From Verrucomicrobia subdivision 3 bacterium UBA693 (lineage in GTDB: Bacteria > Verrucomicrobiota > Verrucomicrobiia > Limisphaerales > UBA8199), in assembly GCA_002298785.1 (NCBI GenBank), contig DBMR01000008.1, forward strand, positions 62,001 through 126,000: a stretch of 64,000 nucleotides of DNA. The letters are read 5' to 3'. Below the pieces are notes generated by a model, which was given only the letters and a program-made list of their open reading frames with translations, did not search any database and was not told the origin of the DNA. Made by a program: the position numbers and the translations under genes. Below are positions 9,144 to 18,418 of this stretch, in pieces (the first letter of the stretch is position 1; each line of letters starts with the position of its first letter).

Positions 9144-10037
9144 TTGACCACGGCGCCGCCGGAATTTAGCTTTCGGCAGATGCAAACCGGGAATGGCACA
9201 GCGTCGGCAATCGCGCGCGCGCGGTTTCTGACAACCGCCACTCCGCGCACTTTTACCGCCTATATCGGGCGCCAGTTTTTCCGGTTCATATTCACGCTCC
9301 AGGGCTTGACCGCGTTCGCGTTGATCACTCTGGGGGTGATGCTGACGCGCTGGCGGTCGGCGCGGCGGCTGATCTGGCCCGCTATTTCCGAGCAAATCAA
9401 CAAGTCCGGGCTGAAGCTGCTGCCTATGTTCCTCTTTCTGTCCGCGGCTCTGGGGTTTCTGGTGATCGGTCAGGCGGTGGCGTGGCTGACTCGCGTTGGT
9501 GCCATCAATTACCTGGGCTCGATCATGGTGCTGGTGGTGGTGCGGGAATTGGGCCCGCTGCTGGCCGCGTTCCTGGTGCTCGCGCGCATCGGCACCGCCA
9601 ACGTGATCGAGTTGGGCACCACCCGCGCGACCGGGGAAGTCGAGGCGTTGGAGGCGCTGGGTATTGACCCGGTGCATTACCTGGTGGCGCCCCGCGTGAT
9701 CGGCATGGCTGTCGGGGTTTTTGCTCTGACCGTTTACGTGATCATCGGCGCCCTGCTCAGCGGGTATCTCTGGGCGTTTCTGCAGGATGTTCCCTTGCGG
9801 CCGGGGGATTATTTCGCGCAACTGGCCGGCGCCCTGAGCGGATTGGACTTTGTGTTGCTGGCCGCGAAGACGCTGGCGTTCGGGTTCATCGTGGCGATCG
9901 TCACCTGTTATCACGGCCTGGCGCAGCCGCTGCGGCTGGCCGACGTGCCCCGGGCCACCATCCGGGCGGTGGCGCAAAGCGTGATCGCCTGCGTGCTGAT
10001 CGATACCTGCTTCATCATCGTGTATCTCACCGTATGA
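9144..10037 (+). CDS. MlaE/YrbE-type lipid ABC permease (MCE operon A)
   Basis: Inner-membrane permease of a MCE/Mla-type lipid transporter, 297 aa from a TTG start (an ATG at 9180 is a shorter alternative). The MlaE core has VVVRELGPLLAAFLVLARIGTANVIELGTTRATGEVEALEALGIDP, here cited by position (residues about 132-175), which matches the cytoplasmic coupling helix of MlaE. It has about five to six hydrophobic helices and a 50-residue N-terminal amphipathic segment as in plastid/bacterial YrbE. The stop overlaps the ATPase start by 4 nt. This permease differs clearly from the canonical one at 19.2-19.9 kb. Confidence 0.88.
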   Translation: MTTAPPEFSFRQMQTGNGTASAIARARFLTTATPRTFTAYIGRQFFRFIFTLQGLTAFALITLGVMLTRWRSARRLIWPAISEQINKSGLKLLPMFLFLSAALGFLVIGQAVAWLTRVGAINYLGSIMVLVVVRELGPLLAAFLVLARIGTANVIELGTTRATGEVEALEALGIDPVHYLVAPRVIGMAVGVFALTVYVIIGALLSGYLWAFLQDVPLRPGDYFAQLAGALSGLDFVLLAAKTLAFGFIVAIVTCYHGLAQPLRLADVPRATIRAVAQSVIACVLIDTCFIIVYLTV

Positions 10038-10849
10038 ATCCGGCCGATGACAGCGACGTGGCGGTGATCTCCATGCGGGGAGTTTCAGCCGCGGCCTTGA
10101 GCGACCCGAGCCTCCTGATCGCCGAAGGCGTTGATTGGACCGTGCGCCGCGGCGAGTGCTGGGTCGTGGCCGGCATGCAGGGTTCGGGCAAGACCGATTT
10201 TCTGCTCATGATCGCGGGTTTGATGCCGCCGGCAGCCGGGGTTTACGAGTTCCTGGGCCAGAAAACGCCGATCTTCGAAACCGAACGGCTCGAGGAACGG
10301 ATGCGCCTGGGCATGGTATTCGAATCCGGACAGCTCCTGAACCACCTCACCGTGGGTCAGAACATCGCCCTGCCGCTGCGCTACCATCATGACCTGGGTG
10401 CGGAGGAAGCCGCCGAACGCGTGGCGCCCCTGGTGGAAATGCTGGGGTTGGATCCCTGGATCCATTCGACGACCGGCACGTTGGGGCGAAGCTGGCAGCG
10501 GCGGGCGGGATTGGCGCGCGCGCTGGCGTTGCGGCCCGAGGTGCTGGTGCTCGATAACCCCCTGGGAGGTCTGGATCCGCTCCAGGTTAACTGGTGGATG
10601 GGCCTGCTCGAGAGCTTGTCGCGCGGACATCCCTGGCTGGAGGGCCGCCCGATGACGCTGGTGCTCACAGCGTCCGATGTGAGGCCGTGGCGCGGTACGA
10701 CCCGGCAGTTCGCGGTGTTGCAGAATCATCGTTTCCTGCCGGTCGGCCCGTGGTCCGCGCTGGAAGCGCACCAGGATCCTGCGGTTCGGGATTGGCTTAT
10801 CGCCGCGGCTTTATTGCCCGACCCTGGACCGAGGGAGGATTTGGAATGA
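10034..10849 (+). CDS. MlaF-like ABC ATPase with degenerate catalytic motifs
   Basis: 271 aa. Walker A is intact (GMQGSGKT, residues 47-54) and the Mla-specific segment VFESGQLLNHLTVGQN follows at about 95-110. The other motifs are changed compared with the canonical paralogue at 18.4 kb: Q-loop Gln is Glu (E97), the LSGGM signature is LGRSW (150-154), the Walker B catalytic Glu is Asn (LVLDNP, 171-176), and the H-loop His is Ser (LVLTASDV). It should still bind ATP but is unlikely to hydrolyse it in the usual way. It overlaps the permease gene by 4 nt and is followed 42 nt later by the MCE gene, so it remains part of an operon under selection. Confidence 0.88.
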   Translation: MNPADDSDVAVISMRGVSAAALSDPSLLIAEGVDWTVRRGECWVVAGMQGSGKTDFLLMIAGLMPPAAGVYEFLGQKTPIFETERLEERMRLGMVFESGQLLNHLTVGQNIALPLRYHHDLGAEEAAERVAPLVEMLGLDPWIHSTTGTLGRSWQRRAGLARALALRPEVLVLDNPLGGLDPLQVNWWMGLLESLSRGHPWLEGRPMTLVLTASDVRPWRGTTRQFAVLQNHRFLPVGPWSALEAHQDPAVRDWLIAAALLPDPGPREDLE

Positions 10850-10891
10850 CTTTAACCGCAGGACAGGCATGCTGAATTCAGCGAAAGAAAC

Positions 10892-12163
10892 ATGGCTCTA
10901 CAGGATTTAACACCGCAATTGCGCACCCGCTTGAACCGCATGGAACGGGCGGTCGGCTGGTTTGTATTCCTGGCCCTGGCTCTGTTGGTCTTCGGTTTTG
11001 CCTATTACGTCTACAACACCGCCGAGCGCAAAGGCTGGTTCAAGACCAAGGCTCCGTTCTTTATTTTCACGGAGCGAGCGACCGGCATGAAAGTGGGCGA
11101 TCCCATCACCCTCATGGGCCTGGCGGTGGGGCAGATCACCGAAATCGAGCCGATGGATCCTGGCACGCCCTACAACATCTTCGTCAAGTTCGAGCTCAAG
11201 GATCCTTATTACGGATACATCTGGACCGAAGGGTCGCGGGCCAAAGTCACGTCGGCGGATTTCCTCGGCAATCGCACCATCGAGGTTACCAAAGGGACCA
11301 ACGGTTACCCGATTTATATGTTTCATCCGCTGCGCGAATTCACGCTCGAAGGCGCGCGGGCCTTGCCCAATGCCGCGCGCTACCAGCTCGCGGGGGACGC
11401 TTACGACGGGTCCGGTCAAAACATCGTGCTGCGCGCGCTCACGCCCCTCTACGGCACCAACCTGGACCGCCTGGCGGACGCCGGGGTGGCCCGCTTCCAG
11501 GTTTTCGACACCGCCGAGAAGCGAAAGTCGATGACCGCCATGTGGTATGACAAAGGCGGGTGTTACGTGGCGTACTACCGCACCAATGCCTATTGGCTCG
11601 AGAAAGAGGAGTCCGGCGCGGTTGCCGAACGCCTCGAAAAACTGGTCGGGGAAGTCGAGGCGGCGCTGCCCAATATCCTGGCGCTCACCAACCCCATTTC
11701 GCGGGTCCTGGCCAACAGCGCGGAGTTGACCTCGAACCTCAACGTGTTGGCCTTGAGCGCGCGACCGGCCGTCAGCAATCTCGCCGCCATCACCGCCGAA
11801 CTGGATCATCCGGGCGCCCTCGGTGATTGGCTGGTCCCGACCAATTTGAATCGCCAGATGGAGACCACGCTCGAAGGCGCCAAAGAGGCGATGCGCTCCG
11901 CCAACACCAACCTGAGCTCGCTGGTGCAAAACCTGAATCGTTCGCTGGACAACCTGGCCTCCATCACCGGCAATTTCAACACCCAGGTCGAGGGCAACAC
12001 CAATATCCTCGAAAACATCTCCCGCGCCGTGCGCGACGCCGATGACCTGGTGCAGGGGTTGAAGCGCCATTGGCTGTTGCGCTCGGCTTTCCGCGTCAAA
12101 CCACCCCCGGGCACCAACGAACCGGCCCCGCGCATTCCTTCGCCGAAGGAGCAGCGTCCGTAG
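10892..12163 (+). CDS. MCE domain protein (MlaD-like), operon A
   Basis: 423 aa. One N-terminal transmembrane helix (AVGWFVFLALALLVFGFAYY, residues 19-38) anchors it in the inner membrane. The MCE domain follows at about 55-145 (RATGMKVGDPITLMGLAVGQITEIEP, with KVTSADFLGNRTIEVTKG). The C-terminal half is long, Asn/Ala/Leu-rich and helical (NISRAVRDADDLVQGLKRHW), as in MCE proteins that form a periplasmic tunnel. The protein likely carries phospholipid between membranes with the two upstream genes. It is longer than the MCE protein of operon B (323 aa). It ends in a proline-rich tail. Confidence 0.9.
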   Translation: MALQDLTPQLRTRLNRMERAVGWFVFLALALLVFGFAYYVYNTAERKGWFKTKAPFFIFTERATGMKVGDPITLMGLAVGQITEIEPMDPGTPYNIFVKFELKDPYYGYIWTEGSRAKVTSADFLGNRTIEVTKGTNGYPIYMFHPLREFTLEGARALPNAARYQLAGDAYDGSGQNIVLRALTPLYGTNLDRLADAGVARFQVFDTAEKRKSMTAMWYDKGGCYVAYYRTNAYWLEKEESGAVAERLEKLVGEVEAALPNILALTNPISRVLANSAELTSNLNVLALSARPAVSNLAAITAELDHPGALGDWLVPTNLNRQMETTLEGAKEAMRSANTNLSSLVQNLNRSLDNLASITGNFNTQVEGNTNILENISRAVRDADDLVQGLKRHWLLRSAFRVKPPPGTNEPAPRIPSPKEQRP

Positions 12164-12220
12164 CCCGGGCGGATTCCCCTAAGACTCCGAGCATGGCGAA
12201 CGGCAGGGTACTGAGTAGGA

Positions 12221-12247
12221 CAGGATTACCAGGATGAACAGGATGGG
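12221..12247. repeat. Three tandem 9-bp repeats (CAGGATnnn)
   Basis: Units CAGGATTAC, CAGGATGAA and CAGGATGGG stand head to tail. About 45 nt later (12287-12317) is a second short repetitive motif, ACCACGGAATACTCGAACTA then CACGGAAAGG. Both look like members of dispersed intergenic repeat families. The 12164-12413 spacer holds nothing else recognisable. Confidence 0.55.
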
Positions 12248-12413
12248 AAAGTCGGAGTGTTGCCGTCGGGGGGCAGGGAAGGTATTACCACGGAATACTC
12301 GAACTACACGGAAAGGAAGCAGGAGGTAGGGACGTCTTCCACCACGTCCGAAACTTCTGCAACGACGAGGAAAGATGTGGGCGACGTGACAATTTCTGAG
12401 TGTTTATCGGCAG

Positions 12414-12818
12414 GTGAGGCGCAACGTTCTGCGTAACATGACACAAAGGCTACAATGGGGTTTGCTCGGGTGCGGCCGATCTGGCCAGACACAGGTCGAC
12501 GTGCACACGTCATGCGGCCCAGAAGAAATCCTCGCTTTGGAAATCAGCAAGCCAAGCTGGTCATTGAGATTGCGCATTCCCGCACGAGACATTGTTCAGA
12601 GATTTGCTGATTTTCTCGGTCCCGAAGGCGAGGCGTCGATTACCATCGGTGCGTTTGACATTACGCCAGTTGAGGTCCACCGAGACCGAGAGTTTAGTGA
12701 TCGCTTCTTTATTGTCGTTGGCCGGGAGTACAGTCGAACCGAATTCATCATTGCTGGCCAAAAGGAGATTTCGGAGCTTTCAAGCGCGCTGTCACAGGCG
12801 GCAGAGGATCTAAAATGA
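12414..12818 (+). CDS. Hypothetical protein
   Basis: 134 aa, or 126 aa from the ATG at 12438 (MTQRLQWGLLGCGRSGQTQ). It contains ALEISKPSWSLRLRIPARDI, ITIGAFDITPVEV and a helical C-terminus (QKEISELSSALSQAAEDLK), which suggests a small alpha/beta cytoplasmic protein. No family recognised. Local GC looks lower than in the flanking operons and the gene sits in a repeat-bearing spacer, so it may be acquired. Confidence 0.5.
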   Translation: MRRNVLRNMTQRLQWGLLGCGRSGQTQVDVHTSCGPEEILALEISKPSWSLRLRIPARDIVQRFADFLGPEGEASITIGAFDITPVEVHRDREFSDRFFIVVGREYSRTEFIIAGQKEISELSSALSQAAEDLK

Positions 12819-12924
12819 TCGCAGAACCAAACATTAGAGCGAATGCGGGCGACGCGTGTGTCTCGGAGATTCAAATGCTGTGGGCCGCCCGTATCGCTCA
12901 GTTTTGGCATTGACCATTCACTTT

Positions 12925-13215
12925 ATGCCCGCACTCGGCTACTACACAAACGTCCACAACACCGCTCTGGTGATCCTGCAACGCAAAGGTTATCGCCTCT
13001 GGCGCGACCCGGGCACTGACCATCTATGCGCGGAGAAGGAAGGCTGGGATTTTATGGCGGATGACCCCGTTCAATTGCTCGGTTTGGTCGCCATCCACGA
13101 GGTTAAGCAGCCGGCGTCATTCTGTGAGTATTGGTGGAAGATCGACGAGCCGTGGTTGTTGGACTCTGTCCCGGAAACCCCGCCGGATTATGCGCCCGTA
13201 TGGCAACAAAAGTGA
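12925..13215 (+). CDS. Hypothetical protein, 96 aa
   Basis: Frame from ATG MPALGYYTNVHNTALVILQR; an in-frame GTG at 12856 would add 23 residues. It is aromatic- and acid-rich (GYRLWRDPGTDHLCAEKEGWDF, FCEYWWKIDEPWLLD), a composition seen in small immunity-like or DUF proteins. I do not recognise it. It lies close behind the preceding hypothetical gene on the same strand, so the two may be a pair. Confidence 0.5.
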   Translation: MPALGYYTNVHNTALVILQRKGYRLWRDPGTDHLCAEKEGWDFMADDPVQLLGLVAIHEVKQPASFCEYWWKIDEPWLLDSVPETPPDYAPVWQQK

Positions 13216-13336
13216 CACGGAGGCAGTCCAACCCGCTGGCTGCCGAGGCTGCCGAGTAGGCGCTTCTGTAATGAACGCTATCCTGGCATGCGTGGATGGC
13301 GCGCAAGTTGTAAGTCGAGTGTTCTGGCCGTCCTGG

Positions 13337-16300
13337 TCACTCGCGTTTCAACGCGGCGATCAAGTCTCCGCGCAGCGCCAGGCGCACGGCGCCCCAGGCG
13401 CAGAGAAAACCATTGGCCAACACCAGGGCCAGGATCAATCCAAGGTAACCCAGCGCTGGGGGTGAAGTGGCGAAGAACAGAGCGGGAGCAACCGCCAGAG
13501 CGGCCGAGGCGGTGCCGAGGGCCAGGCCGGCCAGGAACGGGAGAGTGTGTTCGAGCAAGACCAGTTTTTGCAGACGGGACGGTGAAAAACCGGCGGCGCT
13601 GAGCAGCGCCAGTTCGCCCCGTCGCTCTTCGAGGTTGCGTAGCACCACCAAGCCCAGCCCGGCGCTGCCCAACAGGAAGCCCAGTCCGCCCAGCATTTGG
13701 AAGGTGCCCAGGTAGGTGTTTTGCACGGCGTTGAACTCCTGCAAGCGGCGCTGGGCCGGGTATAATTCGAGGCCGGTGTCCGCCAGACCGCGCGCGAGTT
13801 CGGCCACGGCGTTGGTGGCCTGAGATTTGGCGTTACTGGCCAGGTCGATGAAGAACAAGCGCGCGCCGCTGCTCGAGGGGAACAATTCGCGAAACCGTTG
13901 TTCATCCATCACCAGGTTGCCTTGCAGCATGGAATTGGCGACCGCTCCCACGATGCGCAACTGGACTTTACGACCGTTTTCCGCCTGGTAATCCAGCAGG
14001 TCGCCGACGCGTTTGCCCATGGCCCATTGGATGGAAGCGGCATCGCCAATCACCGGGACTTCATCCTCCTTTCCCGGGGAGGGTTTAGGCCGGAGCAAAT
14101 CCCAACCGGCGGCCAGGTCGAGTCCGGGCGCGACGGATGAGAAGTGGAATCGGCCCCGGAAAGCGTCAGGATCGACACCCAACACGCGCGGCCGCTGGGC
14201 GCGGTTGAGATTGAGGCAACTGGCTTCATCGCCCTCGCGCACGCGCAGGGGAGTGAGGTGCAGGTCGGCGAGTTTGTCGGAGGTGAGCCCATAAAACTCC
14301 CGTCCGCCGGCGCTGTTAAGATCCTGGGTGATGGGCAGGGCGCTCTCGCCGACCCAGGCGAAGCCGCCGGTGCCCGAATCGCGTTGGGCGGCGTCACGAG
14401 CGGCGTCGAGGTGAAAGACGCCGGGGGCGATGATGAGGAACGAGCCGCTGGCCAGCAAGGCCACTAGGGTCAACGTGCGCCGGGGACGGCGGCAGCCGTT
14501 GCGCAGGCTGAGCGAGGCGAACGTGAGAGGGCGATGGTGCGTGCCGGCGCGAAGGAAAGTCAGCAGGCTGGCAGTGGCCGCGGTTCCACCCACGAGCAAG
14601 AGCGCGCCGGCTCCGAAAAAGGCCGGCGGACCGGCGTTTGGACCGTGGCTCACCGCCCACATTCCCAGGGCAAGAGCTCCGGCCAGGCCAACACCCGCGA
14701 TGATCCGGGAGATTTTGCCCTGCCCACGCGCGGCCGGTTCCAGGGGTTCGTAAAGCAATTCGCGGGCGGACCGGCGGGATTGCCCGCGCAAGGTGAGCCA
14801 GGCGGTCAACGTGCCAACCGCCGCACCGGCGACCGCGCCGCCCAGCAAACTTGCGGACGTGGCGGCAAACTGCAGTTGCGAGAGGCTGGTGGCATCCTGC
14901 CAAATGGTGGTGAGCGCCCACAGAAGGAGCCGGGCGTAACCCAGTCCGAGCAGGGTGCCCAACACCGCGCCCAACACGCTCAGCAGAACCGCTTCGACGA
15001 GAAGCAGGCGGGTGACCTGGCGCGAAGTAAAACCCAGGGCCAGCAGGGTGCCGGTTTCGGCCGCGCGCCGCTCGAGGTTGAAGCGGAACAGCAGCGAACT
15101 AAGCAGCAGCGCCGCCAGCACCACGAAAAAACTGAAGGCAATGAAGAGCTGGCCAAAATCCTGGGAGCCCTCTGCGGCGGCCAGCGCCTGGGCGCGCACC
15201 GGTTGGAATTGCAGGCCGACCAGGGCCGGATCGAGGGCGGCTCGCAGTTCGCGTCTAAAGTTGTCCCGCCAGGCTTCCGGCGTTACGCCGGGACCGGGTG
15301 TGAAGCGAAAGGCGGACAACGACCCAAAACGGTTGCTCCAAATTGTCTGTCCTGCCGAGAGCGAAATCAGGGCCTTGGGTGTGCCCCGGTGCTGGCGCCA
15401 GTATTGTTCGTCCTGCGGGCGGATCGTGTAACGCAGAGGGAATCCGGTATCCCAATCCCGGGTGGATTCGGCCTTCGCGACGCCGGGGAAATCCGGCATG
15501 AGCAGCGAGCCATCGGGCAAGCCCGCCAGGCTGGTGACGGCCCGGATTTTAAAACGGTTGGTGTGTTCGACCAGGCTCGCGCCGCTTTCCATGACGAAGT
15601 AGCTCAGATCGATCGTGTCACCGGCGGACTTCCCCAAGTCAGACGCGAGCCAGTCGGTCACGATCATCTCGTCCGGGGCGAGGTTCTCGGGCACCAGCGG
15701 CGGTTCGGTGGCGGTGACCATCGAGTAGGGAACGCCATTCGTGCCCGAGCTCAGCAGGTTGGCGAGGTAAGTGAAAATCCGGGTGCGCCGAGCCCCGGGA
15801 TGGGCGCGTTCTTGCGCTTGCCACGCGCGTTCAACACTTTCGATGAGGGAGGCTTGCAGGAACACACGGGTCGTGGCCAACTGCACGCTTCCGGAAGGCG
15901 TGATCGAGAGGCGCAGGCCGGCATCCTCGAGCTCGAAGGCGGTTTGGAGCGCGTTGGTCAATTCCCCGGGAGAAAGGGCTGCTGGGGCAGGGGCGTTTCC
16001 CATGACCAGGAGATTGGCGGAGTTGCTTAACCCGGCGCGGGTGGCGAGGATTGGCAACGGCAGAAAGGCGTTCATCACTCCCGGTCGTGAGGCGCGCAGG
16101 TCGAAGGCGCCCAGTTGTTCCGTACTGATGATGCGTCCGACCTTGAGACGGAAGCCGATGGTCAGATCATCCTTCGGGGTGATCGCCGCGTCTTCGGAAA
16201 GCAGGGAAGGTTTGCGCACGCGCAGCAGGACTTCGTCGCCTTCCCGCACGCGGAGTTGTCGGGCGAGCGCATCGTTGACGAACAGGGATTCGCCTTGTTT

Positions 16301-16702
16301 CCAGGTTTCGAGGTCGGGGCGATCAACCCAGTGGGCGAAGCGCGGCCATGCGTCGGGCGCCACGCCCAGCACCCGCACCTGGTTGGCCCGGGCCGTCAGG
16401 TCGGGGCGATTGGCGGTGCCCGGGAGGCTGAGGGCGGTGGCGAGCGGGACGGAAGCGAAGGTGGAGTTTTGGTTCAGGCGCGCGGCCAGGTCCTGCTGAA
16501 AGAACCGATCACCGGCGTCCAACGCGAACGCGATGGGGCCCAGTCGATTGAGGGCCACGGCACGGAGGCTGGCCCGGACGGAATCTCCGACTAACAGCGC
16601 GCCGACGAGGGCGGCGGTGGCGATACCCAGGCCGAGGACGACTCCGAGGTGAGCTCGCGCGTGGTGTGTCAGGCCGCGCTGAATGAGCCGAAACCAGGTC
16701 AT
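13337..16702 (-). CDS. FtsX/MacB-type ABC transporter permease, 1121 aa
   Basis: Large permease with an N-terminal helix (LGIATAALVGALLVGDSV), a long periplasmic region (about residues 60-500), a cluster of helices (LFIAFSFFVVLAALLLSSLLF and following FtsX-like core at about 520-640), a second periplasmic portion and a C-terminal FtsX core (about 1000-1110, TYLGTFQMLGGLGFLLGSAGLGLVV). This duplicated layout is typical of the large FtsX-type permeases that move lipoproteins, peptides or glycolipids by mechanotransmission. It overlaps the ATPase gene by 4 nt, so the pair forms one transporter. Substrate unknown; SalY/DevC-like annotations are common but not specific. Confidence 0.88.
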   Translation of the reverse strand: MTWFRLIQRGLTHHARAHLGVVLGLGIATAALVGALLVGDSVRASLRAVALNRLGPIAFALDAGDRFFQQDLAARLNQNSTFASVPLATALSLPGTANRPDLTARANQVRVLGVAPDAWPRFAHWVDRPDLETWKQGESLFVNDALARQLRVREGDEVLLRVRKPSLLSEDAAITPKDDLTIGFRLKVGRIISTEQLGAFDLRASRPGVMNAFLPLPILATRAGLSNSANLLVMGNAPAPAALSPGELTNALQTAFELEDAGLRLSITPSGSVQLATTRVFLQASLIESVERAWQAQERAHPGARRTRIFTYLANLLSSGTNGVPYSMVTATEPPLVPENLAPDEMIVTDWLASDLGKSAGDTIDLSYFVMESGASLVEHTNRFKIRAVTSLAGLPDGSLLMPDFPGVAKAESTRDWDTGFPLRYTIRPQDEQYWRQHRGTPKALISLSAGQTIWSNRFGSLSAFRFTPGPGVTPEAWRDNFRRELRAALDPALVGLQFQPVRAQALAAAEGSQDFGQLFIAFSFFVVLAALLLSSLLFRFNLERRAAETGTLLALGFTSRQVTRLLLVEAVLLSVLGAVLGTLLGLGYARLLLWALTTIWQDATSLSQLQFAATSASLLGGAVAGAAVGTLTAWLTLRGQSRRSARELLYEPLEPAARGQGKISRIIAGVGLAGALALGMWAVSHGPNAGPPAFFGAGALLLVGGTAATASLLTFLRAGTHHRPLTFASLSLRNGCRRPRRTLTLVALLASGSFLIIAPGVFHLDAARDAAQRDSGTGGFAWVGESALPITQDLNSAGGREFYGLTSDKLADLHLTPLRVREGDEASCLNLNRAQRPRVLGVDPDAFRGRFHFSSVAPGLDLAAGWDLLRPKPSPGKEDEVPVIGDAASIQWAMGKRVGDLLDYQAENGRKVQLRIVGAVANSMLQGNLVMDEQRFRELFPSSSGARLFFIDLASNAKSQATNAVAELARGLADTGLELYPAQRRLQEFNAVQNTYLGTFQMLGGLGFLLGSAGLGLVVLRNLEERRGELALLSAAGFSPSRLQKLVLLEHTLPFLAGLALGTASAALAVAPALFFATSPPALGYLGLILALVLANGFLCAWGAVRLALRGDLIAALKRE

Positions 16703-17403
16703 GCGCCGGTCGGGGAGCTGGTCAACCGGCCGTCGCGCAACACGCGGGTTTCCTCGAGGCGCGCGGCCAATTCCCGGGAATGTGTGGCCACCACCAGCGT
16801 GACCTTCTCTTCGTGGTTCAGCTCGAGCAGCAGTTGAACGAGGCTCTGGGCGGCCGCAAAATCGAGGGAGCCGGTCGGCTCATCGGCGAGCAGCAGGCTC
16901 GGTCGATTGATGAGTGCCCGGGCCACGGCCACCCGCTGGCGTTCTCCGCCCGACAGTTGGCCCGGGTGATGATGGAGCCGCTCGCCGAGCCCGACGCGGC
17001 GCAGCAGGCTGCTCGCGCGCTCTTCGACGCCGCGCGCGCCTTGGGGAAACGCCAGCGACGGCACGAGCACATTTTCCCAAACGGTGCATTGCGGCAGCAG
17101 GTAGTGCGCCTGAAAAACAAAACCAATTTCCGTGCTGCGCACGGCCGCGAGTTGATCCAGGGACAATTGGGCCAGGTCACGACCATTCAACCACACGGCA
17201 CCGGAGCTGGGCCGATCGAGGGTGCCGATGATTTGGAGCAAAGTGCTTTTGCCGGAGCCGGAAGGGCCCATAATCGCCAGGGATTGCCCGGCGCGCAGTT
17301 CGAGGTCCACCTCGCGCAGGACCGGGACCGCGGCGCCACCTTCGACGGGCGCATAGTCCTTGCAGATTTTTTCCAGCCGCAAGAGTGGCGCGCCAGGTTG
17401 CAT
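16699..17403 (-). CDS. ABC ATPase, LolD/MacB-type
   Basis: 234 aa, complete ATPase partner of the FtsX-type permease immediately downstream. Walker A GPSGSGKSTLL (residues about 45-55), Q-loop FVFQAHYLLPQCTVWENV, signature LSGGERQRVAVARAL, Walker B LLLADEPTGSLD and H-loop VVATHSRELA are all canonical. LolD-type enzymes drive lipoprotein release or mechanotransmission; no LolC/E-specific feature is visible in the permease, so the symbol is withheld. Confidence 0.92.
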   Translation of the reverse strand: MQPGAPLLRLEKICKDYAPVEGGAAVPVLREVDLELRAGQSLAIMGPSGSGKSTLLQIIGTLDRPSSGAVWLNGRDLAQLSLDQLAAVRSTEIGFVFQAHYLLPQCTVWENVLVPSLAFPQGARGVEERASSLLRRVGLGERLHHHPGQLSGGERQRVAVARALINRPSLLLADEPTGSLDFAAAQSLVQLLLELNHEEKVTLVVATHSRELAARLEETRVLRDGRLTSSPTGA

Positions 17404-17438
17404 GATAAAAGCGGCAGGCCGCGGCGGTGAGCAGCCGT

Positions 17439-18410
17439 TTAGAACAAGCCGTTCATCATCACGCTCATGATGCTGAGCGGGCCCTGGTCCTCAAGGCCTT
17501 CGGTGGCCTTGTCCAGTTTCTGCATGGTCATCTTGGCGTTCTGGAGGAAATCCTGGTCGTTGATCAACTTGCCGACTGTGCCCTGGCCCTGGTTGATCTT
17601 TTGGAGAATCTCCTTCAGCGTCGTCACCGAGGCGGTCGTTTCGCGGTAAAGCGTTTCATCCTTCAACAGCAGGCCCACAGTGCCTTTGCCGGAATTGGCC
17701 TGGTCCACCACTTTCCGGGCCTCGCCGACGGTGAGCCGGATTTCCGATGCGACATCCTGGAGATTGCTGACGGTGGTGAGCGCGGAATTGTGGAGGGATT
17801 CGTCGTAGATCAACTTGCCGACGGTGCCTTTGCCTTGGGAGATTTGGCTGGAGATGGATTGGACGTTGGCGATGGTGGCGGTGAGCGGAGCCTGGTTGCG
17901 CTTGACGAAATCGGTCAGCGGTCCGAGGAGGTTGTCCAGCGTATCGCCGGTGAAGCTCTTGGTGAGGTTCTCGACGCCGGTGGCCACGTTGTTGATTTTC
18001 TCCATCATATCGTTGATGCCCGGTTGATCCGCGGTGGTCAGCACGGTGTTGTCTTCCGCCAGCGGGGCGTTCGGCGTGCCGAAATCCACCGACACAAAGT
18101 TCTGGCCCATCAACCCGGTGAACTGGATCTTGGCGACGCTATCCGATTTCACGATGGATTTGGCGTCGAGCTTCATGACGACCATGACCTTGTTGTTGGT
18201 GAGTTGGAGATCGGCCACGCGCCCGATTTCCACACCCGCCATTTTGACGCGGTCACCTTTTTTAAGGTCCTGGATGTTGTTGAACAGGGCGCTGACCGTG
18301 CGGCCGCGCTTGAAATGCTCCACGCCGCCCAGGGTTTCCAGAATCAGGACCGCGGCGAGCGCGGCGAGCAGCACAAAGATGCCCAAACGTGTTTCCAGAG
18401 TGTTTTTCAT
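17439..18410 (-). CDS. mlaD: MCE domain protein (MlaD-like), operon B
   Basis: 323 aa. It has an N-terminal membrane anchor (TRLGIFVLLAALAAVLILETLG) and an MCE domain at about 35-120 (GDRVKMAGVEIGRVADLQL and VAKIQFTGLMGQNFVSVDFG). The long C-terminal half is helical with several repeats of the pattern GKGTVGKLIYDE / GKGTVGLLLKDE / GQGTVGKLINDQ, spaced by about 45-50 residues; these GxGTxGxLxxD units are common in MCE proteins. It is the last gene of the mlaE-mlaF-mlaD operon, 8 nt after the ATPase, and should bind lipid in the periplasm. Confidence 0.9.
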   Translation of the reverse strand: MKNTLETRLGIFVLLAALAAVLILETLGGVEHFKRGRTVSALFNNIQDLKKGDRVKMAGVEIGRVADLQLTNNKVMVVMKLDAKSIVKSDSVAKIQFTGLMGQNFVSVDFGTPNAPLAEDNTVLTTADQPGINDMMEKINNVATGVENLTKSFTGDTLDNLLGPLTDFVKRNQAPLTATIANVQSISSQISQGKGTVGKLIYDESLHNSALTTVSNLQDVASEIRLTVGEARKVVDQANSGKGTVGLLLKDETLYRETTASVTTLKEILQKINQGQGTVGKLINDQDFLQNAKMTMQKLDKATEGLEDQGPLSIMSVMMNGLF

Positions 18411-18418
18411 AATTCAAA

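Noticed and set aside
8652..9977. 441-codon minus-strand frame opposite a secreted protein and MlaE-like permease
   Set aside because: Shadow of well-supported plus-strand genes, with Arg/Gln/His-rich low-complexity translation.
14534..16030. 498-codon plus-strand frame opposite the FtsX-type permease gene
   Set aside because: Antisense to a clear permease; Gly/Arg/Gln-rich shadow with no recognisable domain.
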